Assembly (NCBI GenBank): GCA_943327755.2
Contig: CALPYF020000034.1
Location: 1 to 46,702, forward strand
Direction: 5' to 3'
Source of the DNA: Deinococcus hopiensis KR-140
Lineage (GTDB): Bacteria > Deinococcota > Deinococci > Deinococcales > Deinococcaceae
DNA length: 46,702 nt
The notes beneath the pieces are model-generated. The model was not told the origin of the DNA, did no database searches, and saw only the letters and a list, made by a program, of their open reading frames with translations. Below are positions 16,143-24,533 of this stretch, one piece after another. Each line of letters opens with the position of its first letter. Positions within the stretch are counted from its first letter, which is position 1. The position numbers and the translations under genes are program-made.

Positions 16143-17276
16143 ATGTCGGACCTCAGCACCCTCTTTCAGCCCTACACCTTCCGCAGCGGCGTGCAGGTAC
16201 GCAACCGCCTGGCGCTCGCGCCCATGACCACCATCTCCGCCGACCCCGACGACAACGTTTCCGACGCTGAACTCGACTATGTCGCCCGCCGCGCCCTCGG
16301 CGTCGGGCTGGCCATTACCGCCGTCGCCTACGTCACACCCGGCGGGAAGGGCTTCCCCGGCCAGATCGGCGCCGAACACGACGGCCGCCTGGACAGCCTG
16401 CGCGCCCTCGCCGCGCGCATCAAGGCCGGCGGCGCCCGCGCCGTCCTGCAGATCTTCCACGCCGGGCACAACGCCCCCCCCGAACTCGTCGGCGGGGACG
16501 TCACGTCCGCCAGCGACGTGCCCTCCCCGCAGCCCGGGCGCGGCCACGTCCCGGTGCGCGCCCTGAGTGACGAGGAGATCCGCGCCATCATCCGCGACTT
16601 CGGCGACGCCACCCGCCGCGCCATCGAGGCCGGATTCGACGGCGTGGAAATCCACGGCGCGAACGGGTACCTCATCCAGCAGTTCGTCTCCGCGCACAGC
16701 AACCGCCGCAGCGACGCGTGGGGCGGCACCCCCGACAAGCGGCTCGCCTTCCCGATGGCCGTCATCGAGGAAGTCGAGCGCGCCCGGGCGCAGGCGACCA
16801 CGCCCTTCCTGATCGGCTACCGGTTCTCCCCCGAAGAACCCCACGAGCAGGGCCTCACCATGCACGACACCTTCGCCCTGCTGGCCGCCCTGCGCGAACG
16901 TCACCTCGACTACGTGCACGTGTCCCTGCAGGACTACGCCGGCAGCCCGCGCCGCGGCGGTGACCCGGAACGCAGCCGCCTGCAGCAGATCGCCGAGGCG
17001 CTCGGCGACACGCCCCTGATCGGCGTGGGCAACATCTGGACAGCCGACGACGCCGCGCGCGCTCAGGCGCTCGGCGCGACCTTCGTCGCCCTCGGCCGGG
17101 CCCTGCTGCTCGAACCCGAATGGGTGCAGAAAGTCCAGGCCGGTCAGACCGCAGACCTGCGCGCCACCTTCACCCCCGCCGACCGCGAGGCCCTGACCCT
17201 GCCCGCCCCGATGTGGGGCATGCTGACCGGCGCGATGCTCAAAGACCGCCTCACGCCCGAACCCACCCGCCGCTGA
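16143..17276 (+). CDS. NADH:flavin oxidoreductase, old yellow enzyme family
   Basis: A 377-residue FMN-dependent oxidoreductase with the OYE TIM barrel. Visible motifs are NRLALAPMTT near the N terminus (FMN phosphate side), LQIFHAGHNAP, and GVEIHGANGYLIQQFVSA followed by NRRSDAWGG, which holds the catalytic and substrate-binding residues. GVGNIWTADDAARA and FVALGRALLLEPEW bind the FMN phosphate near the C terminus. It reduces activated alkenes or similar compounds with NAD(P)H. Start at 16143 rather than 16125 is chosen because TATGGT stands 7 bases upstream. It is a single-gene unit and no partner is seen next to it. Confidence 0.92.
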   Translation: MSDLSTLFQPYTFRSGVQVRNRLALAPMTTISADPDDNVSDAELDYVARRALGVGLAITAVAYVTPGGKGFPGQIGAEHDGRLDSLRALAARIKAGGARAVLQIFHAGHNAPPELVGGDVTSASDVPSPQPGRGHVPVRALSDEEIRAIIRDFGDATRRAIEAGFDGVEIHGANGYLIQQFVSAHSNRRSDAWGGTPDKRLAFPMAVIEEVERARAQATTPFLIGYRFSPEEPHEQGLTMHDTFALLAALRERHLDYVHVSLQDYAGSPRRGGDPERSRLQQIAEALGDTPLIGVGNIWTADDAARAQALGATFVALGRALLLEPEWVQKVQAGQTADLRATFTPADREALTLPAPMWGMLTGAMLKDRLTPEPTRR

Positions 17277-17469
17277 GCGGCTCCCAGGTCAGGCGACCCG
17301 TTCTCCTCGGCGAAGCTGAAGACGCCTGTGGACTGGGCGCCTGTCCTGCGACGCAGTGGCGGGCGCCAGTGTCCGGCGGCCCTTCTGGTCAGTTCAGTCG
17401 ACGGATCAGCCGGGGCGCCCGCTGCTCTCCCGCTCCAGGGCGTGTGGTCGGAGCTGTACGGTCCGGGCA

Positions 17470-17784
17470 TCAGTGGATCTGCTGCAGCCACTGCCCCAGC
17501 GTGTGAGTCCGGCGACCAGCGATGACGCTCAGGGAGCACACTCGTGCTTCCCGCGTCTGACACGGACGGACGAAGCGCTGATGCCGATATGGCCGCTCAA
17601 CGCTGCGGATCACGTGCAGGTGTGCTCGGCCGCTCGCTGTGCGCCGGGACACCGCAGAGGCTGAAGCGTTCACCTTGCGAGTCCCGTCTGAGAAGGTCAG
17701 GGCGTTCGTTGTCGCTTCGACCTTGAGGTCGCAACTCAGGTCGTCATTCCAGGCGGACCAGCCCCACGTGCTGGTGTTCTCCAT
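17470..17784 (-). CDS. Possible small hypothetical protein, perhaps decayed
   Basis: A 104-residue frame starting MENTSTWGWSAWNDD. It is supported mainly by a perfect AGGAGG three bases before the ATG and by a plausible first 50 residues (including CDLKVEATTNALTFSDGTRK). The second half is rich in Arg, His and Cys and looks less like a folded protein, which suggests a frameshift. No family is recognised. There is no signal peptide or membrane helix. It is convergent with the OYE gene. The frame may be chance. Confidence 0.25.
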   Translation of the reverse strand: MENTSTWGWSAWNDDLSCDLKVEATTNALTFSDGTRKVNASASAVSRRTASGRAHLHVIRSVERPYRHQRFVRPCQTREARVCSLSVIAGRRTHTLGQWLQQIH

Positions 17785-18154
17785 GTGCCTCCTGGCGTGA
17801 GTCAACCGCGGCAGTCTGGCCGGCGTGCCCATCCTGGCTGAGGTGCACGTTTCGCCCTCACTGGCGGGGCCCGGCGGACGCGCGACAGCGGGCGGGTGCG
17901 CTCTGGAGTTGACCCGCACAGCCAGCGCGGCAGCGCTGCTGAGAGGTCACGGGGAGGCCGTCCTGCTCGACCGTGACAGGAACCGTGTCCGGGTACCGGT
18001 ATGGACCCGGCGGGCGGGGCGCAGGGGGGGGCAGCTTCGGTGCCGGGCTCCCGAAGCTGACCGCACGAGGAGCTCCTGGGTGCTGCAGGAGGGCGCGGCT
18101 GGTGGTCCGGCGGGGCCTGCGGAATATCTGACAGGTGAGCGCCGCGGGGTGGGG

Positions 18155-18160
18155 TAAGCT
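18155..18160 (+). promoter_or_regulatory. Candidate -10 element of the Wsp-like operon
   Basis: TAAGCT fits TANNNT and ends 8 bases before the GTG start of the first cheW-like gene, which has no ribosome-binding site. A CTGACA at 18128-18133 is too far (21 bases) to be an ordinary -35. The element therefore rests on its position. Confidence 0.4.
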
Positions 18161-18168
18161 GCGCCATC

Positions 18169-18504
18169 GTGGATCCGGACACTCAGGAACTGGCGCTGCT
18201 GCTGCGGGTGGGCGCTGCGCGGTTTCTGCTGCCCATCCGCCGCGTGGAGCGGCTCTACCCGATGGTGGCGCTGCCGCCGGGGCAGGGGCCGCAGGTGCAT
18301 CTGCGGGGGGAGACGCTGCCGGTCGTGGACCCCCGGCCCCTGTGGGGACAGCCGCCGGTCCTGCCCGGCGCTGCGCAGCGCCTGGTCGTCCTGCGCGCCC
18401 CGGTCCGCGAGGTCTGGTGGGTGGATGAGGCCGGGCCGATCCTGCCCGTGACGCGGGACGAGGCCGCTGTCCTGAGCGGTCAGGTGGTGCAGGTGCTGTG
18501 GTGA
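18169..18504 (+). CDS. CheW-like adaptor protein (WspB/D-like), short
   Basis: A 111-residue CheW-fold protein, first gene of a Wsp-like chemosensory operon. The sequence LLRVGAARFLLPIRRVERLYPM is typical of the first CheW strand pair, and LRGETLPVVDPRPLW is the usual hydrophobic segment with the NxRG-like turn. At 111 residues it is shorter than normal CheW (about 150), so part of the second subdomain is missing or reduced. It should link the receptor array to the CheA kinase in the cytoplasm. It starts with GTG and overlaps the cheR gene by four bases. A second, longer CheW is encoded two genes on, matching the WspB/WspD pair. Confidence 0.78.
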   Translation: MDPDTQELALLLRVGAARFLLPIRRVERLYPMVALPPGQGPQVHLRGETLPVVDPRPLWGQPPVLPGAAQRLVVLRAPVREVWWVDEAGPILPVTRDEAAVLSGQVVQVLW

Positions 18505-19559
18505 AGGTCGGCGAACTGCTGGCCCGGACGGCCGGCCTGAACTGGAATCCTTCGCTGGACCGGCTGGCGGGCGCGCACCTGAACCGGCTGGCGCAGCCGC
18601 ACGGCACGGTGGACGCGCTGCTCAGCCGCGCGGCGGGCCAGCCGGAACTCGCGCAGGCACTGGCCGTGGCCTTCACGGTGGGGGAGACGTGGTTTCACCG
18701 GTTCGGGGAGCAGCTCGATGCGGCGGCGCTGGCCCTGCGGGACCTGCGCCGGCCCGCGCGACTGTGGAGCGCCGGGTGCTCCACCGGTGAGGAGGTGTAC
18801 GCGCTGCTGGAGGCCTGCCAGCGTGCCGGCGTGGACGCCCGCGCGCTCGGCACGGATCTGAATCCGGCGTCGGTGCAGGCCGCGCGACGCGGCACGTACG
18901 GGGTGCGCGCGCTGCGGGACACGCCGCAGGACCGCGTCGCGCGGGCCTTCACGGTGGACGGCGGCACCTACCACGTGAAGCCGGACCTGCGGGCCCGCGC
19001 GCAGTTTCAGGTCCATAACCTGCTGCACGCGCCGCCGGACGGCAGTTTTGACGTCATCGCCTGCCGGAACGTCCTGATCTATTTCACGCCGGACGCGGCG
19101 CAGCAGGTGTACGCGCACCTGGCGCGCGCCCTGCACCCGGGCGGCTACCTGCTGCTGGCGCCCAGCGACCCGCGGCCCGCCCCCACCCTGGGCCTGCACC
19201 CGGTGCGCCTGGGGCGCACGCTGCTGCTGCGGCGCCCGCCCGCTCGGCCGCACGCGGCAGCTGCGCGGCCGGCGCCGGTCCAGTCCAGCCCAGGGACCCC
19301 GGCGCCCCCAGACGCCGGGTCCGGTGCGGCGTCCTCGCTGCCCCGGGCGCGGCAGGCGGCGTTCGAGGCGCCGCATGATCCGCGCGCGCACCTGACGCTG
19401 GCCCGCGCGTTTCTGCTGGCCGGCCGGCCCGACCGGGCCGCGCTCAGTCTGCGCCGGGCCGAGGCGTGCCTGTCCGGGGCGCCGGACACCTGGGAGCGGG
19501 CGCACCTGCTGGCCGACTGCGCCCAGGTGCGCGGCCAGATCGCTCAGGAGTCGCCGTGA
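18501..19559 (+). CDS. CheR-type methyltransferase with C-terminal TPR-like region (WspC-like)
   Basis: A 352-residue chemoreceptor methyltransferase. It has the N-terminal CheR helix region, GETWFHRF, then the SAM-binding motif LWSAGCSTGEEVYALLE, GTDLNPASVQAARRGTYG and CRNVLIYFTP, all diagnostic of CheR. After a proline/alanine linker (about 245-285) comes a helical repeat segment (DPRAHLTLARAFLLAGRPDRAALSLRRAEACL), a TPR-like tail as in WspC of Pseudomonas. It methylates glutamates of the MCP encoded two genes downstream, with S-adenosylmethionine as donor. It starts with GTG overlapping the upstream stop, and the next gene again overlaps, so the operon is translationally coupled. Confidence 0.93.
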   Translation: MKVGELLARTAGLNWNPSLDRLAGAHLNRLAQPHGTVDALLSRAAGQPELAQALAVAFTVGETWFHRFGEQLDAAALALRDLRRPARLWSAGCSTGEEVYALLEACQRAGVDARALGTDLNPASVQAARRGTYGVRALRDTPQDRVARAFTVDGGTYHVKPDLRARAQFQVHNLLHAPPDGSFDVIACRNVLIYFTPDAAQQVYAHLARALHPGGYLLLAPSDPRPAPTLGLHPVRLGRTLLLRRPPARPHAAAARPAPVQSSPGTPAPPDAGSGAASSLPRARQAAFEAPHDPRAHLTLARAFLLAGRPDRAALSLRRAEACLSGAPDTWERAHLLADCAQVRGQIAQESP

Positions 19560-20047
19560 GTGACCGCCTGGTGGAGCGGGCGGCGCAGCTGGCCCGGCCA
19601 CCCCGGGCGCAGCGGCCCGCCGTGGACGCCCTGCTGATTCAGGTGCGCGGGGAGACGTACGCCGCGCCGCTGCGGCACCTGCGGGCGGTGCTGCCGGCCG
19701 CCGTCACGCCGCTGCCCCTCGCGGCGGCGCACATCGCCGGTGTGCAGCCGGTGCGGGGGCAGCTGGTGGGCGTGGTGCGGGCCGACGTCCTGCTCACCGG
19801 GCACCTGGGAGCGCCCCCGGACGGTCAGGCCCGGGTGCTGCTCACGGCCGATCTACCGGGCGCGTGTGGCGTGCTCGTGGACGGCGTGGGGGACCTAATC
19901 TGGGCCGGGCCGGTCACGCAGCCCGCGACCTTTGGCACGCCGGGTGTGGCGGGCCTCACCGAGCGCGGCCTGGCCTGCCTGGATCTGGCGCGGCTCCTGC
20001 AGACCCTGCCGGCCGCGTGGCCCGGCGCGCCGCCGGACCTGACGTGA
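19556..20047 (+). CDS. CheW-like adaptor protein (WspD-like)
   Basis: A 163-residue CheW-domain protein. ALLIQVRGETYAAPLRHLRAVLP forms the first half, VQPVRGQLVGVVRADVLL the central strand-turn, and ACGVLVDGVGDLIWAG with LTERGLACLDLARLL the second half. About 25 N-terminal residues precede the domain. With the shorter CheW at the start of the operon it forms the two-adaptor set typical of Wsp systems, coupling the MCP to CheA. Start is the GTG in GTGA overlapping the cheR stop. It is followed by a 46-base gap and a good ribosome-binding site before the MCP gene. Confidence 0.88.
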   Translation: MSDRLVERAAQLARPPRAQRPAVDALLIQVRGETYAAPLRHLRAVLPAAVTPLPLAAAHIAGVQPVRGQLVGVVRADVLLTGHLGAPPDGQARVLLTADLPGACGVLVDGVGDLIWAGPVTQPATFGTPGVAGLTERGLACLDLARLLQTLPAAWPGAPPDLT

Positions 20048-20093
20048 AGGCCGCCCCGTCCCACCCCCCGTCGCCCTGCCCTCAGGAGTGCTC

Positions 20094-21893
20094 ATGTCCA
20101 TCCGTCTGAAACTCATCGGCGCGCTGCTGCTGCTGCTGCTGCCCCTGCTCGTCACGGCCACCGTCTCGGTGCGCGCCCTGACCGAATCCGCGCGGGTCAA
20201 CCGCGACCTGACGCGCGGCCTGACCCAGGCCAGAACCCTGACCGACCTGCGCGCCGCGGCCAACCGGGTCACGCTGCTCAGCGCCGAGCAGTTGCTGGTG
20301 CCGGGCGGCGCGTGGCCCAGTGCCCAGGACGCCCGCCGCGACGCCCTGCAGGAACTCAGTGCCCTGCCGGACAGCAGCGCGCTGAGCGCCGTGCGGCAGG
20401 ACTGGGCCGTGTTCGACCAGCGGCTCACGCAGGTGCTCAGCGCGGGCGCCACGCGCGCGCAGACCCTGCAGCGCTTCGAGCGGGAACTCGAACCGGCCCG
20501 GCAGCAGTTCGCCCGCACGGTCAACGCGTACCTGGACACCCGCGAGGCGGACTTGGCCGCGCAGCAGACGCAGCTGGCCGCGCAACTGGCGCGCGCCCGG
20601 ACGACCGTGCTGCTCACCAGCCTCATCGGCGCGCTGCTGGCAGCCGTGGCCGCCTGGTGGATTCTGCGGCGGCTGGTGCAGGCCGTCGACACCGCCGAGC
20701 GGGCGCTCAGCCGCCTGGCCGACGGGTACCTGGACGACGTGCCGGCCAACGACAGCCGGGACGAGGTGGGCCGCATGCTGCGCGCCCTGGCGCGGCTGGT
20801 GACGCACAAGCGGCACCTCGCGCAGACCATGGACCGGCTCAGCCGGGGCGAGCCGCAGCCGCCCTTTCCGCTGCGCCACCCGGACGACACCCTGAGTCTC
20901 GCCGTGCAGAACCTCAACCGGCACTCGCAGGAGACCGCCGCCGCGGCGCTGGCGGTGGCAGGCGGGAACCTCGCGCAGGTCGTGCCCCTCCGGTCAGACC
21001 AGGACGCCCTGGGAGGCGCCCTGCGGGACATGATCGAGCAGCTGCGCACCTTCGCGCTGCAGAGCCAGGACACCAGCGCCCAGCTGAGCCTCGCCAGCCA
21101 GAGCCTCGTGGCGGCCACGGCGCAGCAGAGCACCAGCGTGCATCAGCAGTCCGCCGCGATTGCCGAGACCACCGCCGCGGTGGAGGAGGTGCGCACCACG
21201 AGCCGGCACGCTGTGGACATCGCCGCGAACGTCGCCCGGCAGGCCGAGTCGGCGCGGCTGGTGGGAGAGCAGGGCGTGCAGGCCACCCGTGACGCCGAGC
21301 GCGGCATGCACGCCCTGCAGGGCCGCGTGGACACCATCGCGCAGAACATGCTGCACCTCTCGCGGCACTCCCGGCAGATCAGCGAGATCGTCGAGACCGT
21401 CAGTGAACTCGCCGACCAGTCGAACCTGCTGGCCCTGAACGCCGCCATCGAGGCCAACCGCGCCGGGGAGCACGGCCTGGGGTTCGCGGTGGTCGCGCAG
21501 GAAATCCGCACGCTGGCCGAACAGTCCAAGGAGGCGGCGCTGCAGATCCGCCGGACGCTGGAAGACGCCCAGCAGGCCACGAACGCCGCCGTGCTCGCCA
21601 CGGAAGAGGGCAGCAAGCAGGCGCAGGTCGGCACGGCCCTGATTGACCGCGCCGGGCAGACCATTCAGGAACTGGCCCGCGTGAACGACGACGCGGCCAG
21701 GATGGCGTCCCAGATTGCCGACGCGGTCGAGCAGCACGCCCTGAGCATGGAACAGATCGCGGTGGCCATGAACGACATCAACGAGGCGACCGCGCAGCAC
21801 CTGAACGTCACCCAGGACAACCAGCAGGTCGCCCGGCGCCTGCAGGATCTGGTCACGCACCTCAACCAGAATGCCGGACGCTACCGCACCTGA
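20094..21893 (+). CDS. Methyl-accepting chemotaxis protein (WspA-like)
   Basis: A 599-residue receptor. It has a first membrane helix (about residues 5-26) and an extracytoplasmic, mainly helical segment of about 150 residues (four-helix-bundle-like, no known ligand motif). The second membrane helix is TTVLLTSLIGALLAAVAAWW (about 179-198). HAMP-like regions follow (about 200-310), then the cytoplasmic signalling hairpin with the conserved tip ELADQSNLLALNAAIEANRAGE and GFAVVAQEIRTLAEQS. It should sense an envelope or surface-contact cue and control CheA. The ATG at 20094 is preferred over 20088 because AGGAG lies five bases before it. The end overlaps the cheA gene by 23 bases. Confidence 0.93.
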   Translation: MSIRLKLIGALLLLLLPLLVTATVSVRALTESARVNRDLTRGLTQARTLTDLRAAANRVTLLSAEQLLVPGGAWPSAQDARRDALQELSALPDSSALSAVRQDWAVFDQRLTQVLSAGATRAQTLQRFERELEPARQQFARTVNAYLDTREADLAAQQTQLAAQLARARTTVLLTSLIGALLAAVAAWWILRRLVQAVDTAERALSRLADGYLDDVPANDSRDEVGRMLRALARLVTHKRHLAQTMDRLSRGEPQPPFPLRHPDDTLSLAVQNLNRHSQETAAAALAVAGGNLAQVVPLRSDQDALGGALRDMIEQLRTFALQSQDTSAQLSLASQSLVAATAQQSTSVHQQSAAIAETTAAVEEVRTTSRHAVDIAANVARQAESARLVGEQGVQATRDAERGMHALQGRVDTIAQNMLHLSRHSRQISEIVETVSELADQSNLLALNAAIEANRAGEHGLGFAVVAQEIRTLAEQSKEAALQIRRTLEDAQQATNAAVLATEEGSKQAQVGTALIDRAGQTIQELARVNDDAARMASQIADAVEQHALSMEQIAVAMNDINEATAQHLNVTQDNQQVARRLQDLVTHLNQNAGRYRT

Positions 21894-23664
21894 GCTGGCG
21901 GCGGCGCTGCGCGCGGAACTGCGCGCCGCTCAGCCGCAGCTGCGTGCCGGCGGCGCGGCCGCCGCGCGGGCCCTGCACTCCCTGCAGGCGGCCGCGGCCG
22001 CCGCCGGGGACGAGGAGCTGCGCGCGGCCCTCACGGCGGCGCAGGCGGGTCACGCGGCGGCGCCGGACGGCCCGGCGCTGCACGCCGAGCTGCGCCGCCT
22101 GCACCTGCTGCTCCCCGAGGACGCCCCGGTCGCGGACGCGCCCGCGACCGTGCGGGTGGACGTGCGCAAGCTGGACGCCCTGCTGGCCCTGGCCGGGGAA
22201 CTGACGAGCGCGCGCCTGCACCTGTACGAGCGGCTGGGCCGCGCGCGCAGCGGGGAAGCGACCGCGTGGCGGGAGGTGCGCGGCGCCCAGCAGGCCCTGA
22301 CGGCCCTGACCGATACCCTGGCCCGCGAGGTGCTCGCGGCCCGGCTGGAGCCCGCGCGGCCCTTCCTGAGTTCCTTCGAGCGGGTGGTGCGCGACGCCGC
22401 CCGGCAGGCCGGCAAGCGCGCCCGCCTGCACGTCACGGCCACCGACGCGGAACTCGACCGGCACGCCATGGACCGCCTGCGCAGCCCGCTGCTGCACCTC
22501 ATCCGCAACGCCGTCGATCACGGCATCGACCCGCCGGAGGCCCGCCAGGCCCGCGGGCAGCCCGAAACGGGAACGGTGACCCTCGCGGCGTTCAGTGCCG
22601 CCGGGCAGGTCACGGTGACCGTGCAGGACGACGGTCCCGGCGTGGACTACGCGGCGGTCGCGCGCGCCGCCGAACGCCGCGGCCTGCAGCCGGACCTGCC
22701 GGGCGAGGCGGGCCTGAGCGAACTGCTGTTCACGCCGGGCTTCAGTTCCCGGCAGGAGGTGACGGACCTCTCGGGCCGTGGGGTGGGCCTGGACGTGGTG
22801 CGCACCCAGGCGCGGGCGCTGGGCGGCGACGTCACGCTGCGCAGTGGGCCGCAGGGCACGACCGTCACCGTGCGCTTTCCACTCACGCTGGCCACCACGC
22901 GCGTGGCGGTGGTGCGCGTCGCCGGGCACCTGCTGGCGATCCCCGTGCGGTGGGTGGAGCGCACCGGTCGCGCACACGTGCAGCTGCGGGAGGGCCGGCC
23001 CACCGTGCAGGTGGGCGCACAGGTGGTGCCCGCCACGTCCCTGGCCGCGGCCCTGCACCTGGGCGCGGCGCGCGGCGGCCTGTACCTGCTGATCCGCCAG
23101 GGCGAGGACCGGCTGGCGGCGCTGGCGGACGCCCTGGTCGGCGAGGAGGAACTGGTGATCAAGCCGCTCGGCTTCCCGCTGGGCGGCGCGCCTCACCTGG
23201 AAGGCGTGGGGCAGTTGCCGAGCGGGCAGATCGTGCCGGTGCTGGACGTGCGGGCGCTGCGGCCCGACGTGACGCCGCCGGCGCCCGCGCCGGGCGCGCC
23301 CGCGCCGCGGATCGTGCTGGCCGAGGACACGGCCGTGACCCGGCAGCTGCTGCGCGGCATCCTGAGCGGCGCGGGCTTCGAGGTCACGGCGGTGGAGAAC
23401 GGCGCGCTGGCGTGGGAGGCGCTGCAGCGCGAAGCGCCCGCGCTGCTCCTGACGGACGTGGAGATGCCGGTCATGACCGGCCTGGAACTGACCCGGCAGG
23501 TGCGGCTGCACGCCACGCTGCAGCACCTGCCGGTGGTGCTGCTGACCTCCCTGGTCCACCCCGAGGACCGGGCGGGCGGCGCGGCGGCCGGTGCGGACGC
23601 GTACCTCGTCAAGGGTGAGTTCGACGAGGCCGAACTCCTGCGCACCCTGCGGAGCCTGCTGTGA
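21871..23664 (+). CDS. CheA-receiver hybrid histidine kinase (WspE-like) with vestigial HPt
   Basis: A 597-residue hybrid kinase. Residues 1-80 resemble a shrunken phosphotransfer domain: a histidine remains at 36 (ALHSLQAAAAAAG) but the HSxKG signature is lost and acidic docking features are sparse. Dimerisation helices (about 95-165) are followed by the ATPase with HLIRNAVDHGID (N box, 209-220), DDGPGVD (253-259) and GRGVGLDVV (302-310). A CheW-like domain spans about 340-465. A C-terminal receiver has phosphorylation site Asp529 (LLLTDVEMPVMTG) and Lys581. Normal CheA is at least 650 residues, so the shortening is in the P1/P2 region. The separate HPt protein two genes downstream may supply the missing phosphorylation site in trans. 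Confidence 0.92.
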   Translation: MPDATAPELAAALRAELRAAQPQLRAGGAAAARALHSLQAAAAAAGDEELRAALTAAQAGHAAAPDGPALHAELRRLHLLLPEDAPVADAPATVRVDVRKLDALLALAGELTSARLHLYERLGRARSGEATAWREVRGAQQALTALTDTLAREVLAARLEPARPFLSSFERVVRDAARQAGKRARLHVTATDAELDRHAMDRLRSPLLHLIRNAVDHGIDPPEARQARGQPETGTVTLAAFSAAGQVTVTVQDDGPGVDYAAVARAAERRGLQPDLPGEAGLSELLFTPGFSSRQEVTDLSGRGVGLDVVRTQARALGGDVTLRSGPQGTTVTVRFPLTLATTRVAVVRVAGHLLAIPVRWVERTGRAHVQLREGRPTVQVGAQVVPATSLAAALHLGAARGGLYLLIRQGEDRLAALADALVGEEELVIKPLGFPLGGAPHLEGVGQLPSGQIVPVLDVRALRPDVTPPAPAPGAPAPRIVLAEDTAVTRQLLRGILSGAGFEVTAVENGALAWEALQREAPALLLTDVEMPVMTGLELTRQVRLHATLQHLPVVLLTSLVHPEDRAGGAAAGADAYLVKGEFDEAELLRTLRSLL

Positions 23665-24533
23665 CGACCGTGGTGCTCCTGCCCGCCGGCGCCCTGGGCC
23701 TGGCCCGCAGCGTCCCGGCGCCCCGGCGGCTGTGCACGGGCCTGGACGCCGCGCTGCTGGAACTGCGCCGGGCGCCGCAGGGCTCCACCTTCCTCGTGAT
23801 CGACCCGCCGCCGACGCTCGACTGGGCGGCGCTGCGCACGCAACTGCGGCCCCTGCGGCCCCGCGTCATCGTGGTGGGCCGCCGCGTCCCCCCTGGCGCC
23901 CTGCCCGGCGCGCTGGAATTCGCCACGCTGGAGGCCGCGGCCCCCCTGCTGGCTGCCCGCCCGGCCGAGGACCGCAGCGTCGACCCGCCTGCGGCGCCCC
24001 TGACGCTCATCGGGGCGAGTACCGGGGGCCCGCGTGCACTTCAGGAACTGCTGCCGGGCCTGCGCCCGCGCGGCACGCTCGTGATCGCCCAGCACCTCTC
24101 GGCGGGCTTCAGCGACAACCTGACGCAGTGGCTGGGAACGCTGACCCCCACCCCCGTCCGGACGGCCGTGACGGGCGCGCCCCTCACGCCCGGCGTGATC
24201 TACGTGGCGTCCGCCGCGCACGTCACGGTGCGCGCCGCGCAGCTTCACCTGCACCCCGGACAGCCGGGCCGCGAGTACCTGCCGTCCATCGACCGGCTTC
24301 TGCACTCCGCTGCCGGCTGGCGCGGCGCGCTCAACGCCGTGATCCTGACGGGCATGGGCGACGACGGCGCCGAGGGACTCGCCGCGCTGCACCGCGCCGG
24401 GGCCCGCACCGCCGTGCAGGCCCCGGGCAGCGCGACCGTCCCGTCCATGCCCGCGCAGGCCCTGGCGCGGGTCCGGCCGACCCTCACGGCCGACCTCGCT
24501 GGCTTGCGGGCCTTCCTGGAGCGGCACGCATGA
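23661..24533 (+). CDS. CheB-type methylesterase with degenerate receiver (WspF-like)
   Basis: A 290-residue protein whose C-terminal 180 residues are a complete CheB methylesterase/glutamine deamidase: Ser120 in GASTGGP, His145 in VIAQHLS, and Asp235 in GMGDDG form the catalytic triad. The N-terminal 105 residues look like a receiver that has decayed. FLVIDPPPTLDW keeps an aspartate at the phosphorylation-site position (48), but the acidic pair that binds magnesium near residue 8 is replaced (LLPAGALG). It removes methyl groups from the MCP. In ordinary CheB, receiver phosphorylation relieves inhibition, so control here is probably different. GTG start overlaps the cheA stop, and the end overlaps the HPt gene. 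Confidence 0.9.
   Translation: MTTVVLLPAGALGLARSVPAPRRLCTGLDAALLELRRAPQGSTFLVIDPPPTLDWAALRTQLRPLRPRVIVVGRRVPPGALPGALEFATLEAAAPLLAARPAEDRSVDPPAAPLTLIGASTGGPRALQELLPGLRPRGTLVIAQHLSAGFSDNLTQWLGTLTPTPVRTAVTGAPLTPGVIYVASAAHVTVRAAQLHLHPGQPGREYLPSIDRLLHSAAGWRGALNAVILTGMGDDGAEGLAALHRAGARTAVQAPGSATVPSMPAQALARVRPTLTADLAGLRAFLERHA

Larger units (their letters stand above)
17277..18168. other. Gene-poor region between OYE gene and Wsp-like operon
   Basis: About 890 bases with no convincing gene apart from a weak minus-strand frame at 17470-17784. Base composition is somewhat lower in G+C near 17500-17780 than on either side. I see no tRNA, insertion-sequence end or long repeat. The last 20 bases hold the promoter element of the Wsp-like operon. 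The mixture of short, frame-shifted fragments suggests decayed genes. Confidence 0.4.

Noticed and set aside
18128..18133. CTGACA as the -35 of the Wsp-like operon
   Set aside because: The 21-base distance to TAAGCT is outside the normal 16-18 range.
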